A stretch of DNA of 64,000 nt from Tateyamaria omphalii (GTDB lineage Bacteria; Pseudomonadota; Alphaproteobacteria; Rhodobacterales; Rhodobacteraceae), in assembly GCF_019802125.1 (NCBI RefSeq), contig NZ_JAHVHT010000004.1, positions 124,001 to 188,000 of the forward strand. The letters are read 5' to 3'. The translations under genes and the position numbers were made by a program. Below the pieces are notes generated by a model. It was not told the origin of the DNA. It saw only the letters and a program-made list of their open reading frames with translations, and made no database searches. This document shows positions 1-9,509 of this stretch, piece by piece (within the stretch, counting starts at the first letter, position 1; each line of letters begins with the position of its first letter).

Positions 1-667
1 AAAGGTGGCAGAACTGCTCGACCTCGGTTTCCGCCGTGCCCCGAGCCGCGCGCCCGTGCGGAAACCGACAAAGCCCAGCTATGTGCCGGGTGATGATGCG
101 ATCATCGTTGCAGGCAATCAGGACGCGCCGCAGGGCGCGGGCAAGATCATTCGCCTGAGCGGTGCGGTGAAGACCAGCTATCGTCCGAAAATGCGTCCCG
201 GCACGGCAGCACCCGTGCTGGTCGCCCAGGCGCCGGTGGCATCTACCGTGCTGCCCGACGACATTCAGACCGCCCTTGTGGCGGCGCAGACGAACGAGAC
301 CGCCACGGCCGTTGCAGCCGCTGTGGCGTCGGCGGCTATCGCGCCCACTGTCCGACCCGAGGCACGCCCGACGCAGGTTGCATTGGTTCAGGAACCGGAG
401 GTGGTCACCCGTGTCTCCACCTCAGGCGGGCGCCATTGGGGTGTGAACATCGGTCGCTATCCAAGCCGCTACAAGGCAGAGAAAGTGTTGCTGCAGACCG
501 CGCTCGCGGAAATGTCGTCGCTGGATGGGTCGCTGCGCAAGGTGGTCCGCCGCCCGACTGGTTTTGACGCCAATTTCATGGGCATGACCCGCGAAAGTGC
601 CGATCTGGCGTGCCGCCGTCTGCAATCGCGCAACGTGACCTGCTTCATGGTTGGACCGCAGTCCTAG
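1..667 (+). CDS. D-alanyl-D-alanine carboxypeptidase, C-terminal part with SPOR domain (partial)
   Basis: This is the 3' end of a gene that begins before the window. The reading frame is open from base 2 and the natural start lies outside, so the GTG at 5 should not be read as the start. The first residues (KVAELLDLGFRRAPS) look like the end of a PBP5/DacF-type catalytic unit. A low-complexity Ala/Pro/Val linker of about 100 residues follows, then a C-terminal SPOR-like domain (GRHWGVNIGRYPSRYKA to TCFMVGPQS). SPOR domains bind denuded peptidoglycan at the septum, and the family trims the terminal D-Ala from pentapeptide stems in the periplasm. The stop TAG sits in a CTAG shared with the convergent peptidase gene. 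The SPOR call is firm; the catalytic part cannot be seen. Confidence 0.75.
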   Translation, partial: KVAELLDLGFRRAPSRAPVRKPTKPSYVPGDDAIIVAGNQDAPQGAGKIIRLSGAVKTSYRPKMRPGTAAPVLVAQAPVASTVLPDDIQTALVAAQTNETATAVAAAVASAAIAPTVRPEARPTQVALVQEPEVVTRVSTSGGRHWGVNIGRYPSRYKAEKVLLQTALAEMSSLDGSLRKVVRRPTGFDANFMGMTRESADLACRRLQSRNVTCFMVGPQS

Positions 668-1473
668 GACCAGTTGACCGGATCGACGTTCAGCAACGTC
701 GCAAGCTGGTCATAGACCTCGGGTTCTGCCCCTTTCAGCGCGTCGGGCCGTTCGAAGAACAGCTCGACCACAACGGCAAAGAACTCCTCGTGATTTGTTG
801 CGCCATACGGGTCGATGACGGTGCGCCGACCGGCATCGACATTGGCAACATGACGGTCATAGGCTTCGACGATGACTTGGGCCCAGGCAGCGAAGCTCTG
901 ACCCGGTGCCATGGGCGGTGCGCCGTCGGTTTGGCCTGACAGGTCGTCGAGCTGGTGGGCGAACTCATGCAGGACCACATTCAGCCCATCGTCGTCATTC
1001 AACCCGCCTTGCCGTACGTCGCGCCAGGACAGGACCACCGGCCCGCGTGACCAGCTTTCGCCAAGGCGTACGATCTCCTCCTCTGTCACGACATAGCCGT
1101 CCTGCCGGGTCTGTTTGGATTTGAAGGCCCCGGGGTAGATCAACACCGTGGTCAGGTGCTTGTACCACGCATCGGTGCCCACAACGAGCAAGGCGGCCTG
1201 CCCTGCAATGCTCAACGCCATTTCGTCACTGACCTCAAGCCCGTTACAACCGACAAGTTCCACTTGATTGAGGAAAAGCGCCACCTTGCCTTCGAACGGC
1301 GCCTTGAGAGCGGCGGGCAGTTTGCGGATCAGCGGCACCTCGCGCAGCATGATCTGCCATTCCTCATCCGTCAGACGCGAGGCCAGCACCTCTTGCTGCC
1401 ATTGCCGTTTCCGCCACGCGCGCCAGAGAAGCGCCGCGCCGATGACAGCAAGCAGGCCGAAGAACAAGGTCAT
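664..1473 (-). CDS. mtfA: MtfA-family zinc metallopeptidase
   Basis: A 269-residue protein with one N-terminal hydrophobic segment (about residues 2-18) and the MtfA zinc site: HEFAH at about 169-173 followed by QLDD, and a downstream NHEEFFAVVVELFFE region that supplies the third ligand. In enterobacteria MtfA is a cytosolic peptidase that binds the glucose repressor Mlc; the target here is unknown. I chose the ATG at 1473 because it forms an ATGA overlap (1470-1473) with the stop of the upstream LysR gene, which indicates translational coupling. A start at 1497 would overlap LysR by 28 bases. The hydrophobic N-terminus suggests membrane anchoring. The family call is strong; the physiological role is not known here. 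Confidence 0.85.
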   Translation of the reverse strand: MTLFFGLLAVIGAALLWRAWRKRQWQQEVLASRLTDEEWQIMLREVPLIRKLPAALKAPFEGKVALFLNQVELVGCNGLEVSDEMALSIAGQAALLVVGTDAWYKHLTTVLIYPGAFKSKQTRQDGYVVTEEEIVRLGESWSRGPVVLSWRDVRQGGLNDDDGLNVVLHEFAHQLDDLSGQTDGAPPMAPGQSFAAWAQVIVEAYDRHVANVDAGRRTVIDPYGATNHEEFFAVVVELFFERPDALKGAEPEVYDQLATLLNVDPVNWS

Positions 1474-2345
1474 GCGCGCGCGGCCTTTCTGATCCAACGG
1501 ATGAAATCACGCAGCGCTGGCCGCTGTACGCCGGGGCGTGTCACAAGGTAATACCCCGCCCCTTCCGTCTTGTCCTCGTGCAGAACCACCAGCCGCCCGG
1601 CCGTAATGTCGGCATTGACGAAGTTGCGCACGGTCACCGCGAGCCCCTGCCCATCCCGCGCGCCGTCAAGCATGAGGTTCCCCGGTACCTGCGTCACCGA
1701 CCCTCTGGGCATGTTTGCCGCGCCCCTTTGCGTCAGCCAGCGCGAGCTTTCGGTCGTCCCGATCTCCTCCAGCCAGGGCAAGGCACCCAGATTGGCCGGA
1801 TCGGACACATCATGCCCGACCACGAGATGTGGGGCCGCAACGACGACCATGGAGGTCGGAACGAGCAATTCACTGTCGAGCCCGTCCCAGCCACCAACGC
1901 CATAGCGGATCGACAGGTCAACGCCGCCGGGTGTCAGGGCCACGATGTCGGATGTCGGGTTCAGCACCAGATTGATCTCGGGGTGTTTTGTCCGAAACTC
2001 GGACAGGCGCGGCATGAGCCATGCGGCAGCAAAGCTGGGCGTGGGCGAGATATGCAAGGGGCGTGCGGCCTCTGCGCCCGTGACCAGCGCCACGGCACGG
2101 CCAATGCTTGCGAACCCTTCGGCGCACCCCTGTGCGAGGATTTCGCCGTCAGCGGTGAGCGTCATGGCACGGCCCGACCGATCAAAGAGACTGATACCAA
2201 GATGCGTTTCAAGCGCGCGCAGCTGTTGGCTAACGGCAGCGTGGCTGACCGAAAGTGCCTGCCCGGCCGCCACGACGCTGCCCGTGTCAACAAATGCGGC
2301 AAAGGCGCGGAGGGACGCCAAAGGGGGAAGATCGCGCCAGTCCAT
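1470..2345 (-). CDS. LysR-family transcriptional regulator (GcvA-like)
   Basis: A 291-residue LysR-type regulator. An N-terminal winged HTH (about residues 8-65; ASLRAFAAFVDTGSVVAAGQ and HAAVSQQLRALETHLG) precedes a two-lobed effector-binding domain (about 90-290; HISPTPSFAAAWLMPRL). The pattern of the second half (LNPTSDIVALTPGGVDLSIRYG) is like GcvA/AmpR members. A GAGGTGAC ribosome binding site lies just before the ATG at 2345. The gene is co-transcribed and overlaps by 4 bases with the MtfA-type peptidase, which is therefore a likely target or partner. It is divergent from the small-protein pair starting at 2446, and the 100-bp gap would hold its operator. The effector is unknown. Confidence 0.88.
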   Translation of the reverse strand: MDWRDLPPLASLRAFAAFVDTGSVVAAGQALSVSHAAVSQQLRALETHLGISLFDRSGRAMTLTADGEILAQGCAEGFASIGRAVALVTGAEAARPLHISPTPSFAAAWLMPRLSEFRTKHPEINLVLNPTSDIVALTPGGVDLSIRYGVGGWDGLDSELLVPTSMVVVAAPHLVVGHDVSDPANLGALPWLEEIGTTESSRWLTQRGAANMPRGSVTQVPGNLMLDGARDGQGLAVTVRNFVNADITAGRLVVLHEDKTEGAGYYLVTRPGVQRPALRDFIRWIRKAARA

Positions 2346-2445
2346 ATGTCACCTCAGCTTACACATTAGAATTCCAATTGAGTCGCATCCAAAGCGTCTA
2401 TCCTTAACATATAAGCATATTCCTTTTCTCCCCAAGAGGTGTCAC

Positions 2446-2574
2446 ATGCTCGGAATTTACGCTCAAACTTTCATGACGGCAGCCCGCCAGGAGCGCTGTG
2501 TCCGCGTCACCCTTCCCCGCCGCCGCTGGTGGCATTCCAAGCGGACCAAATGCATCGATCTGGAGCGGTTATGA
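2446..2574 (+). CDS. candidate small protein, 42 aa, translationally coupled
   Basis: A short open frame (starts MLGIYAQTF, then Arg-rich with CVRVTLPRRRWW). It has a good Shine-Dalgarno (AAGAGGT, 2434-2440) five bases before the ATG. Its TGA overlaps the ATG of the next gene in an ATGA arrangement (2571-2574). That geometry is typical of a real coupled leader gene. The product is basic, with no membrane segment or known domain that I recognise. It could equally be a leader peptide controlling translation of the DUF6552-like gene. Coding status is uncertain because the frame is short. Confidence 0.45.
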   Translation: MLGIYAQTFMTAARQERCVRVTLPRRRWWHSKRTKCIDLERL

Positions 2575-2807
2575 ACGCGATTGTCCGCCGCTCGACCGAG
2601 ACAAGCACGATCAAGTGGGGCGCGTCGGTTATCCAGATCTTCGGCTATGGCGCGACCGCTCTCGGGCTGGCGCCGCTGAACATGTATCTGTTTCTGGTGG
2701 GTCTGATTGGCTGGCTGATCGTCGGCATACGCTGGAACGACATGGCAATGACCATCATCCATGTCGTCGCCCTGAGCGCTATGGTGATCGGACTGGCGCT
2801 GGCCTGA
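2571..2807 (+). CDS. small membrane protein, DUF6552-like
   Basis: A 78-residue protein with a soluble N-terminus (about residues 1-18) and two or three hydrophobic segments (about 19-32, 35-52 and 58-77). The GLAPLNMYLFLVGLIGWLIVGIRWND pattern, quoted here only as motif landmarks (LNMYLF, GWLIVGIRWND), resembles a family of small inner-membrane proteins frequent in Rhodobacterales, recalled as DUF6552. Function is unknown. It overlaps the preceding short frame by ATGA, so the start at 2571 is preferred over a longer in-frame extension that would begin at 2439. It converges with yejF, 55 bp away. Confidence 0.7.
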   Translation: MNAIVRRSTETSTIKWGASVIQIFGYGATALGLAPLNMYLFLVGLIGWLIVGIRWNDMAMTIIHVVALSAMVIGLALA

Positions 2808-2862
2808 AGGGATGGCGGGCGGGGTGTCGTTGGCCCGTAGGGTCAACGCACGTCGCGCGTCG

Positions 2863-4440
2863 TCAATGCGCCGCTTGCAGAAGAAGGCGCGTGTAGTCTG
2901 TCTGCGGTCGCTCAAAGAGATCGTCCGCATCGCCCTGCTCGACCACGTCGCCCTGTTTCATCACCAGCACCTTGTGGCTCATCGCCCGCACCACCTTGAG
3001 GTCATGTGAGATGAACAGGAACGCGAGCCCGTATTTCTGTTGCAGCCCGCGCAGCAGTTCAACGATCTGCACCTGCACCGTCATGTCCAGCGCCGATGTC
3101 GGTTCGTCCAGCACCACGAGTTTCGGCCTCAGGACCATGGCCCGCGCAATGGCAATGCGCTGGCGCTGACCGCCGGAGAACTCGTGCGGGTAGCGGTCCA
3201 TCGTCATCGGATCCAGCCCCACCTCGGCCATGACCTCGGCCACAACCTCGCGCGGGTGACGACCATCGGTGATGCCGTGCACGCCCAGCCCTTCGGCAAT
3301 GATCTGCATCGCGGTCATGCGTGGGGACAGTGACCCGAACGGATCCTGAAACACGATCTGCATGTCCTTGCGCAGCCGCCGCAATTCGCGCACCGACCAG
3401 GCGCGGATGTCCTGACCCATATACACAATCCGCCCCTCGGACGAGATCAGCCGCATGATGGCAAGTGCCAAAGTGGTCTTGCCCGACCCACTTTCGCCAA
3501 CAATGCCCACGGTCTCGCCTGCGCGCACCTTGATCGTTGCATCGTTCACGGCCTTCACGTGACCCACCGTCTTGCGCAGCAAACCAGCTGTGATCGGGAA
3601 CCAGACCTTGAGGTGCTCCGTCTCCGCCACCAGCTCGGCATTCTGCGGCACGGGCGCCGGTTGCCCCTTGGGTTCCGCGCTCAGCAGCTTCTGGGTGTAA
3701 GGGTGTTGGGGATTGTCGAAAATCTCTTTCGTCGGACCCGTTTCAACGATCTCGCCGTTCTGCATCACGCAGACCCGGTCGGCGATCCGTCGCACGATCC
3801 CGAGGTCATGGGTGATGAACAAAAGGCCCATCCGCTCCGACTCTTTCAGCTCGGCCAGCAGTTCCAGGATCTGCGCCTGAATAGTCACGTCCAGCGCCGT
3901 GGTCGGTTCGTCGGCAATCAGCACATCAGGCTTGTTGGCAAGCGCCATGGCGATCATGACGCGCTGCCGCTGGCCGCCCGACAACTCGTGCGGATATGCG
4001 TTCAGGCGGGTCTCCGCATCGCGAATCCCAACCTTGTCCAGCAGTTCAAGAACACGGCCGCGGGCCGCGTCTCCGGCCAGACCCTGGTGCAGGGCCAGGC
4101 TTTCGCCCAATTGCTTGGCGATGGTGTGCAGCGGGTTCAGGGACGTCATGGGTTCCTGAAAGATGAACGATATGTCGTTGCCGCGCACTTGCCGCAGAAG
4201 CCGCTCATCGGCATCGATCATCTCTTGCCCGTCATAAGTGACTGATCCCGATACCTCGGCACTGTCGCCCAGCAGGGACACCGTGGACAGGGCCGATACC
4301 GACTTTCCAGAGCCGCTTTCGCCCACCAGTGCAACCGTCTCGCCCCGGTCGACATGGAAGGACACACCGTTGACGGCTTGGGTCAATTGCCCGTCCTGCC
4401 GGAAACCGACGCGCAGGTCTTTCACTTGCAGAAGTGCCAT
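2863..4440 (-). CDS. yejF: peptide ABC transporter, dual ATP-binding protein (YejF-like)
   Basis: A 525-residue protein with two complete ABC ATPase domains in one chain. Walker A is GESGSGKS at about 40-47 and GESGSGKTT near 315; both halves have LSGGQRQR/FSGGQRQR signatures and DEPT Walker B motifs. Each half ends in the oligopeptide-binding-type C-terminal extension. This tandem arrangement, with YejE and YejB permeases and a YejA binding protein upstream, defines the Yej-type importer for microcin C and other oligopeptides, possibly including cell-wall peptides. The ATG shares one base with the stop of yejE (TGATG), so it is translationally coupled. It is the last gene of a four-gene minus-strand operon. 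Confidence 0.93.
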   Translation of the reverse strand: MALLQVKDLRVGFRQDGQLTQAVNGVSFHVDRGETVALVGESGSGKSVSALSTVSLLGDSAEVSGSVTYDGQEMIDADERLLRQVRGNDISFIFQEPMTSLNPLHTIAKQLGESLALHQGLAGDAARGRVLELLDKVGIRDAETRLNAYPHELSGGQRQRVMIAMALANKPDVLIADEPTTALDVTIQAQILELLAELKESERMGLLFITHDLGIVRRIADRVCVMQNGEIVETGPTKEIFDNPQHPYTQKLLSAEPKGQPAPVPQNAELVAETEHLKVWFPITAGLLRKTVGHVKAVNDATIKVRAGETVGIVGESGSGKTTLALAIMRLISSEGRIVYMGQDIRAWSVRELRRLRKDMQIVFQDPFGSLSPRMTAMQIIAEGLGVHGITDGRHPREVVAEVMAEVGLDPMTMDRYPHEFSGGQRQRIAIARAMVLRPKLVVLDEPTSALDMTVQVQIVELLRGLQQKYGLAFLFISHDLKVVRAMSHKVLVMKQGDVVEQGDADDLFERPQTDYTRLLLQAAH

Positions 4441-5630
4441 CAGGTGAAGGTCTTTCGTGGGTCGAACGCGTCGCGGATGCCTTCGAAGATGAAGATCAGC
4501 AGGCTGAGCATCACGGCGAACACGGTAAAGGCTGTGAAAGCAAGCCAGGGGGCTTGCAGGTTCTGTTTGGCTTGCAACGTCAACTCACCCAGCGAGGGGG
4601 CAGAGGATGGCAGGCCGAAGCCGAGAAAGTCGAGGACCGCGAGGGACGAGATTGTGCCGGTGATGATGAAGGGCAGCATCGTCAGCGTCGCAACCATTGC
4701 ATTGGGCAGCATATGGCGGAACATGATGGTGAGGTTGCTGACGCCCAGCGCGCGGGCAGCACGCACATATTCGAGGTTCCGGGCCCGCAGGAATTCCGCT
4801 CGGACCACTCCGACAAGGCCCGTCCAGCCGAACAGGATCAGCAGGAAGACAAGCAGCCAGAAACTTCGCCCCAGGATCGCGAACATGATGATGATCACGT
4901 AAAGGCTCGGCGTGGAGGACCAGATCTCGATGATCCGCTGGAAGATCAGGTCGGTGCGCCCACCGAAATACCCTTGGATGGCACCCGCAAAAATACCGAC
5001 AATGGCCGACGCGCCGGTCACAACCAGGGTAAAGAGGACAGACAGACGGAAGCCATGAATGACGCGGGCCAGCACATCGCGCTTGGTCCCATCGGTGCCC
5101 AGCAGATTCTCTCCGTTGGGTGGCAGGGGGGCAGCGCCCGGACGGTCGACGGCTGTGTCAAAGCTGTAGGGAATGAGGGGCCAAATCGTCCAGCCCTTCG
5201 TGATCGCCTCGCCATCGACTTCACCGTCCTGTGCGTCCTCAATGACACCTTCCGGATCATCAAAACAGGCCTCGAGCCCTCCCGATACGATCAGGCATTC
5301 AACCTCCGGGTCGCGGTAGCTTGCTTCCGTCCTGAAGTCGCCGCCAAACGCCGTTTCGGGATAGAAATTCCAGATCGGAGTATAAAACTCGTTCTGATAG
5401 CGCACGAGGATCGGTTTGTCGTAGGCGATCAGCTCGGCCACCAGCGACAGCCCGAAAAGGATCGAAAAGATCCAAAGCGACCAGTAGGCCCGGCGGTTTT
5501 TCTTGAAGTTCCGCCAGCGGCGCTGGTTCAACGGCGACAGCGAAAAGAACGGCCGACGGGGTGCTGGTGCCGCCGCAGGTGTTGGCTCGGGTTGCGCAGG
5601 CGGCTCGGTGATGGGGTCACGCATCGCCAT
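4440..5630 (-). CDS. yejE: peptide ABC transporter permease (YejE-like)
   Basis: A 396-residue inner-membrane permease of the DppC/OppC class. An N-terminal Pro/Ala-rich tail and the OppC-type region (LSPLNQRRWRNFKKNRRAYWSL) precede the first membrane helix. A large periplasmic insertion (about residues 85-180), characteristic of YejE, follows, then five further helices. The EAA loop contains RAARALGVSNLTIMFRHMLPN. It pairs with YejB to form the channel, and YejF powers it. Its start overlaps the yejB stop (TGATG at 5630) and its stop overlaps the yejF start, so the three are read as one coupled unit. Confidence 0.92.
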   Translation of the reverse strand: MAMRDPITEPPAQPEPTPAAAPAPRRPFFSLSPLNQRRWRNFKKNRRAYWSLWIFSILFGLSLVAELIAYDKPILVRYQNEFYTPIWNFYPETAFGGDFRTEASYRDPEVECLIVSGGLEACFDDPEGVIEDAQDGEVDGEAITKGWTIWPLIPYSFDTAVDRPGAAPLPPNGENLLGTDGTKRDVLARVIHGFRLSVLFTLVVTGASAIVGIFAGAIQGYFGGRTDLIFQRIIEIWSSTPSLYVIIIMFAILGRSFWLLVFLLILFGWTGLVGVVRAEFLRARNLEYVRAARALGVSNLTIMFRHMLPNAMVATLTMLPFIITGTISSLAVLDFLGFGLPSSAPSLGELTLQAKQNLQAPWLAFTAFTVFAVMLSLLIFIFEGIRDAFDPRKTFT

Positions 5631-6721
5631 CAGCCCTCCCTCCGCTCAAAATCGATGCGCGGGTCGACCAGCACATACATCAGGTCCGACAGGATGCCGA
5701 CAAGAAGGCCGATCAGACCAAAGATGTAGAGGGTGCCGAAGACGATTGGGTAGTCCCGCGCCACGGCCGCTTCGAACCCGAGGCGCCCGAGACCGTCGAG
5801 CGAAAAGATGGTTTCGATGATCAGAGAGCCGCCGAAGAACACCCCGATGAACACGGCCGGGAAGCCAGCGATCACGATCAGCATGGCGTTGCGGAAGACA
5901 TGACCATAGAGCACACGCCTTTCCGACAAGCCCTTCGCGCGGGCGGTCATCACGTAGAGTTTCTTGATCTCGTCCAGGAAACTGTTCTTGGTCAGCAAGG
6001 TCAGAGTGGCAAAGGCTCCGATTGTACCTGCCAGAACGGGCAGCGTGATGTGCCAGAAGTAGTCCAGCACCTTGCCAACGGTGCTCAGGTTGTCCCAGTT
6101 GTCGGATGTCAGGCCACGCAGCGGGAAAATCTGAAAATAGCTGCCACCTGCGAACAGAACAAGCAGGAGAATGGCAAACAGGAAGCCCGGAATGGCATAG
6201 GCCGCGATGATTGCCCCGGAGGTCCATGTATCAAACGGCGTGCCGTCCTTGACCGCCTTGCGAATGCCGAGGGGGATCGACACGAGATAGGCGATCAGGG
6301 TGGACCACAAGCCCAGCGTAATCGACACCGGCAGTTTTTCGATGATCAGGTCCACGACGCTGATAGATCGGAAGTAACTGTCCCCGAAGTCAAAGCGGGC
6401 ATAATTCCAGATCATGTTGAGAAAGCGCTCGACAGGTGGCTTGTCGAAGCCGAACTCGCGTTCAAGCTCGGCGATGAATTCCGGCGGCAACCCTCGCGCG
6501 CCCACATAAGTGCTGTCGGACGCGGTATTGAGCTCATCGGCCCCTGCATCGTTGTTCCCGCCGGCAAAGCCGCCAAACACGTCTCCTCCGCCTTGCGCGC
6601 GGGCGATGGCCTGCTCGACAGGACCGCCCGGGACGAATTGCGTCAGGGTGAAGTTGACGAGCAGGATGCCCAGCAAGGTTGGAATGACCAGCAGCAGCCT
6701 ACGCAGGATGTAGGGACCCAT
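5630..6721 (-). CDS. yejB: peptide ABC transporter permease (YejB-like)
   Basis: A 363-residue inner-membrane permease of the DppB/OppB class. Helix 1 is at about residues 9-28 ([18 protein letters not shown]). The YejB-type loop after it ([11 protein letters not shown] region, about 45-85) makes the protein longer than DppB. The coupling loop holds [24 protein letters not shown]. The ATG at 6721 lies only four bases after the stop of the yejA-like gene, and GAGG in the end of that gene serves as the ribosome binding site. It forms the translocation pore with YejE. Confidence 0.93.
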   Translation of the reverse strand: MGPYILRRLLLVIPTLLGILLVNFTLTQFVPGGPVEQAIARAQGGGDVFGGFAGGNNDAGADELNTASDSTYVGARGLPPEFIAELEREFGFDKPPVERFLNMIWNYARFDFGDSYFRSISVVDLIIEKLPVSITLGLWSTLIAYLVSIPLGIRKAVKDGTPFDTWTSGAIIAAYAIPGFLFAILLLVLFAGGSYFQIFPLRGLTSDNWDNLSTVGKVLDYFWHITLPVLAGTIGAFATLTLLTKNSFLDEIKKLYVMTARAKGLSERRVLYGHVFRNAMLIVIAGFPAVFIGVFFGGSLIIETIFSLDGLGRLGFEAAVARDYPIVFGTLYIFGLIGLLVGILSDLMYVLVDPRIDFERREG

Positions 6722-6725
6722 GCCC

Positions 6726-8678
6726 TTACCTCAGCGCGCCGGAGGCTCGGAGAGCGTCCGCCTTTTCCTCGTTCACCCACCAGAAGTCGAGATAGCCGAG
6801 GTTGTAGGGCGGGATTTCTTCAGGATGTTCGTACATGTCGTAATACGCCACCCAGTGGTTCGGGTTGTACCACAAGGGTATCATGATGAACTCATGGCGC
6901 AGCGCCCGATCGAGCGCGCGCATGGCCGCATATTCCTCGTCCTGCGTTTCGGCGCGCAGCGACACATTGATGATCTCATCGATCAGGGGGCTGGCCAGCC
7001 CCGCCGGGTTGAACAGAGAGAACGCGGCATTCTCGGAGCCAAAGCGCTGGCGCAGACCTGTGCCCGTTCCGATAAAAGCTGCGTATTGATCATAGAGCAG
7101 ATCGTAGTCCCGATCCCGTTCGCGCGCCGTGAACTGCGATGAATCCACGCGCTCCAGCGTGATGTCGATGCCCATGTCCGAGACGTTGGACACGAAATTC
7201 TCCATCACACCGGTCAGGGTTGGTGATGCAGCACTGCTAAACAGAAAGTTCAGCTTGAGCGTTTCGCCCTCTGCATTGCGGCGCAAGCCGTCATCACCCA
7301 CTTCCCATCCCGCATCATCCAAGAGGCGCATGGCCTGGCGCACATTGCGGCGGTCGCGCAGCGTTTCCGTATTCGACGTGTGGGGGAGACGCGCGGGTTC
7401 GGTAAGCATCTCTTCCGGAACCAGATCGCCAAGCGATTGCAGCAGCTCCAGCTCCAACCCCTCTGGTGCGTCAGTGGCCATCACTGGCGTACCCTGACTG
7501 AATGACGTGCGCTGCTGGAAAAGGCCATATTGCAGGCTCTCGTTCGTCCATTCGAAGTTGTAGGCCAAGGCCACAGCTTCCCGTACACGCCGATCCTGCA
7601 ATTGTTCAGAACCGAGATTGAAGATGATGCCGGTCGGTATGGGCGGAGCGCCGTCGAGCAATTCCTTTTTCACAACAGCGCCGTTCTGCACTTTAGGGAA
7701 CTCATACTGCGTGGCCCAAATGCGGCTGTCGCCTTCCGCGCGGAAAGTGTACTCACCTGCTTTAAATGCCTCGAACGCGGCAGCGCTGTCGCCGAACATC
7801 TCGACCCTCAGCCGGTCGAAGTTCAACCGCCCCACGTTGAACGGGAGATCGCGGCCCCAGTGGTCAGGATTTCGCTTGAGCACGATACGGCGCGAGATGT
7901 CGACACTTTCCACCATGTAGGCGCCTGATCCGGGTGAGATGTCCAGACGGCTTTCGTTCAGCTTGGCCCCGGTCTCTTCATACCACTTCTTCGACCATGC
8001 GGGCACGCCGCCAACCTGCTCGATGAGGGTTCGGCGCGAAATTCCGTCGGCGAAGTAGAATTTGATCGTATGATCGTCGATCACTTCGACCTTTGGAATG
8101 CGCTTGCGCACCGCGTCGGCATAGGATTTGAGCCCCTGATCCAAAAGCAGGTTGTGACTGAACGCGATGTCATGCGCAGTGACGGGTGTGCCGTCAGAAA
8201 AGCGCGCTTCGGGCCGCATGTAGAAAATGACCCATGACCTGTCCTCCGGGTATTCCAGCCGTTCGCAAAGCAGGCAGTAGTACTCACCGTACACGTCTGC
8301 AGGTGCCGCAGCGCCGGCTGGCGCTTCGCCCAACAGGCTTTCATACATGAAGACCGAAAACGCATGCGCGCGCCCTTGGCGGGCATACGGGTTCATCGAA
8401 TCCAGTGTACCAACAAAGGAGATCGCCAATTCTCCGCCTTTCGGTGCATCGGGATTCACATAATCGAAATGCGGATAATCAGCTGGATAGGTCAGCTCAC
8501 CGTAGAAATTGTAACCATGTGACGACATGATGTTTTGATCATCGTCGGCACGCGCCATACCGGACGCAGCCAAGGTGATCAGAAGCCCAAGGACACCAAG
8601 GCCACCCCACCAGATGTGTTTGTTTCGTGCAGCTTTCACGCGTGCTTGCGGGATCTGACGCCTGGGGGTCTGTCGCAT
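6726..8678 (-). CDS. yejA: peptide ABC transporter substrate-binding protein (YejA-like)
   Basis: A 650-residue periplasmic binding protein of the SBP_bac_5 family. A basic start ([21 protein letters not shown]) and a hydrophobic stretch (about residues 26-42, [18 protein letters not shown]) form an export signal with an AxA cleavage site. Family landmarks are [27 protein letters not shown]-type N-terminal residues and [18 protein letters not shown] chose the ATG at 8678 because a strong GGAGGAT lies 5-6 bases before it, although the frame extends upstream to 8750. It is the first gene of yejABEF and delivers peptides to YejBE. The substrate range is not visible from sequence. Confidence 0.9.
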   Translation of the reverse strand: MRQTPRRQIPQARVKAARNKHIWWGGLGVLGLLITLAASGMARADDDQNIMSSHGYNFYGELTYPADYPHFDYVNPDAPKGGELAISFVGTLDSMNPYARQGRAHAFSVFMYESLLGEAPAGAAAPADVYGEYYCLLCERLEYPEDRSWVIFYMRPEARFSDGTPVTAHDIAFSHNLLLDQGLKSYADAVRKRIPKVEVIDDHTIKFYFADGISRRTLIEQVGGVPAWSKKWYEETGAKLNESRLDISPGSGAYMVESVDISRRIVLKRNPDHWGRDLPFNVGRLNFDRLRVEMFGDSAAAFEAFKAGEYTFRAEGDSRIWATQYEFPKVQNGAVVKKELLDGAPPIPTGIIFNLGSEQLQDRRVREAVALAYNFEWTNESLQYGLFQQRTSFSQGTPVMATDAPEGLELELLQSLGDLVPEEMLTEPARLPHTSNTETLRDRRNVRQAMRLLDDAGWEVGDDGLRRNAEGETLKLNFLFSSAASPTLTGVMENFVSNVSDMGIDITLERVDSSQFTARERDRDYDLLYDQYAAFIGTGTGLRQRFGSENAAFSLFNPAGLASPLIDEIINVSLRAETQDEEYAAMRALDRALRHEFIMIPLWYNPNHWVAYYDMYEHPEEIPPYNLGYLDFWWVNEEKADALRASGALR

Positions 8679-8811
8679 GTGTATCCTCCGTACCGGTGGC
8701 ATTCTGGGCCGTCTTGTTATGGGAAGTAAGCTAAATGCCCACCCCGCCAATATGCAACTTGAGAATACGTGATCGTGATCCCGGGCATGTGAGGTCTTGT
8801 AACAATCGACA

Positions 8812-8846
8812 CAAAAAAGCCGCGAGCACGGTGCACGCGGCCTTTC
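8812..8846 (-). terminator. intrinsic terminator after the cytochrome c gene
   Basis: On the minus strand GCCGCG pairs with CGCGGC (8819-8824 with 8836-8841), with an inner GCAC/GTGC continuation, and is followed by TTTTTTGTG. It lies 23 bases past the stop of the cytochrome gene and insulates it from yejA. Confidence 0.8.
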
Positions 8847-8868
8847 TAGACGAAAATTTGCGCAACAA

Positions 8869-9372
8869 TCAGTTGCCGATGCTGTCGAGATAGGCGATCA
8901 GGTTGGCCCGATCCTCAATGTCGCGCAGGCCATTGTAACCCATGGACGTGCCCGGTGCCCAGCCGCGGGGGTTTTCCAGGAACGCGTTCAGGTTTTCCGG
9001 CGACCACACATCAGCGACATCGTTCAGCGCGCCAGAGTAGGAGCCGTAGCCTGTCGAGCCCACTTCGCGACCGACGACACCAAAAAGGTGCGGTCCTACC
9101 GCGTTTGCACCGTCTTCCAGCTTGTGACAGGCGCTGCACTGACGGAAGACGCGCTGGCCCGCGCCCGCATCTGCAGCGGCAAAGACGTCGGCAAACGCCA
9201 CTTCAACAGTCTCTTCGGTAGACTCTTCGGCACCGGTGTCGATCACGTAGGCCTGATCGCCATAACCATCCACGTGGTACAGCGCATCTGCGGCCCACTG
9301 GCCCAGCAAAAGCACCAGCAGCGCACCGCACAGGCTGGCTGCAATCTTGGTAAAGGTCATGGTGTCGAACAT
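8869..9372 (-). CDS. membrane-anchored c-type cytochrome (CycM/c552-like)
   Basis: A 167-residue protein with an N-terminal membrane anchor (about residues 6-27, ASLCGALLVLLLGQWAADALY), an acidic linker rich in Glu/Ala, and one class I cytochrome c domain. The heme site is CSACH at about residue 82 (VFRQCSACHKLEDG), and the axial methionine is probably in PGTSMGYNG. The length and layout match membrane cytochrome c552/CycM of Paracoccus and relatives, which carries electrons from the bc1 complex to the aa3 oxidase on the periplasmic face. The start at 9372 was chosen for its GGAAG ribosome site and correct anchor position. The frame stays open to 9519, but that extension is not signal-like. 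It is divergent from pheA. Confidence 0.88.
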   Translation of the reverse strand: MFDTMTFTKIAASLCGALLVLLLGQWAADALYHVDGYGDQAYVIDTGAEESTEETVEVAFADVFAAADAGAGQRVFRQCSACHKLEDGANAVGPHLFGVVGREVGSTGYGSYSGALNDVADVWSPENLNAFLENPRGWAPGTSMGYNGLRDIEDRANLIAYLDSIGN

Positions 9373-9509
9373 TTCGCTTCCGATTCCGTGGCTTTGTATG
9401 TTGTTCCGGCGGGTATCTACGGCTTCCCCTTGGCACTGGCAAGGTATAGAAACCGCGACCAATCGCCCTGCCGGGTTCAAGGTAGCGGCCCGGCAACAAA
9501 GGACCAACG

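Noticed and set aside
8679-8811. Extra small gene between yejA and the cytochrome terminator
   Set aside because: No frame with a start, ribosome site and sensible product. The stretch reads as the yejA promoter.
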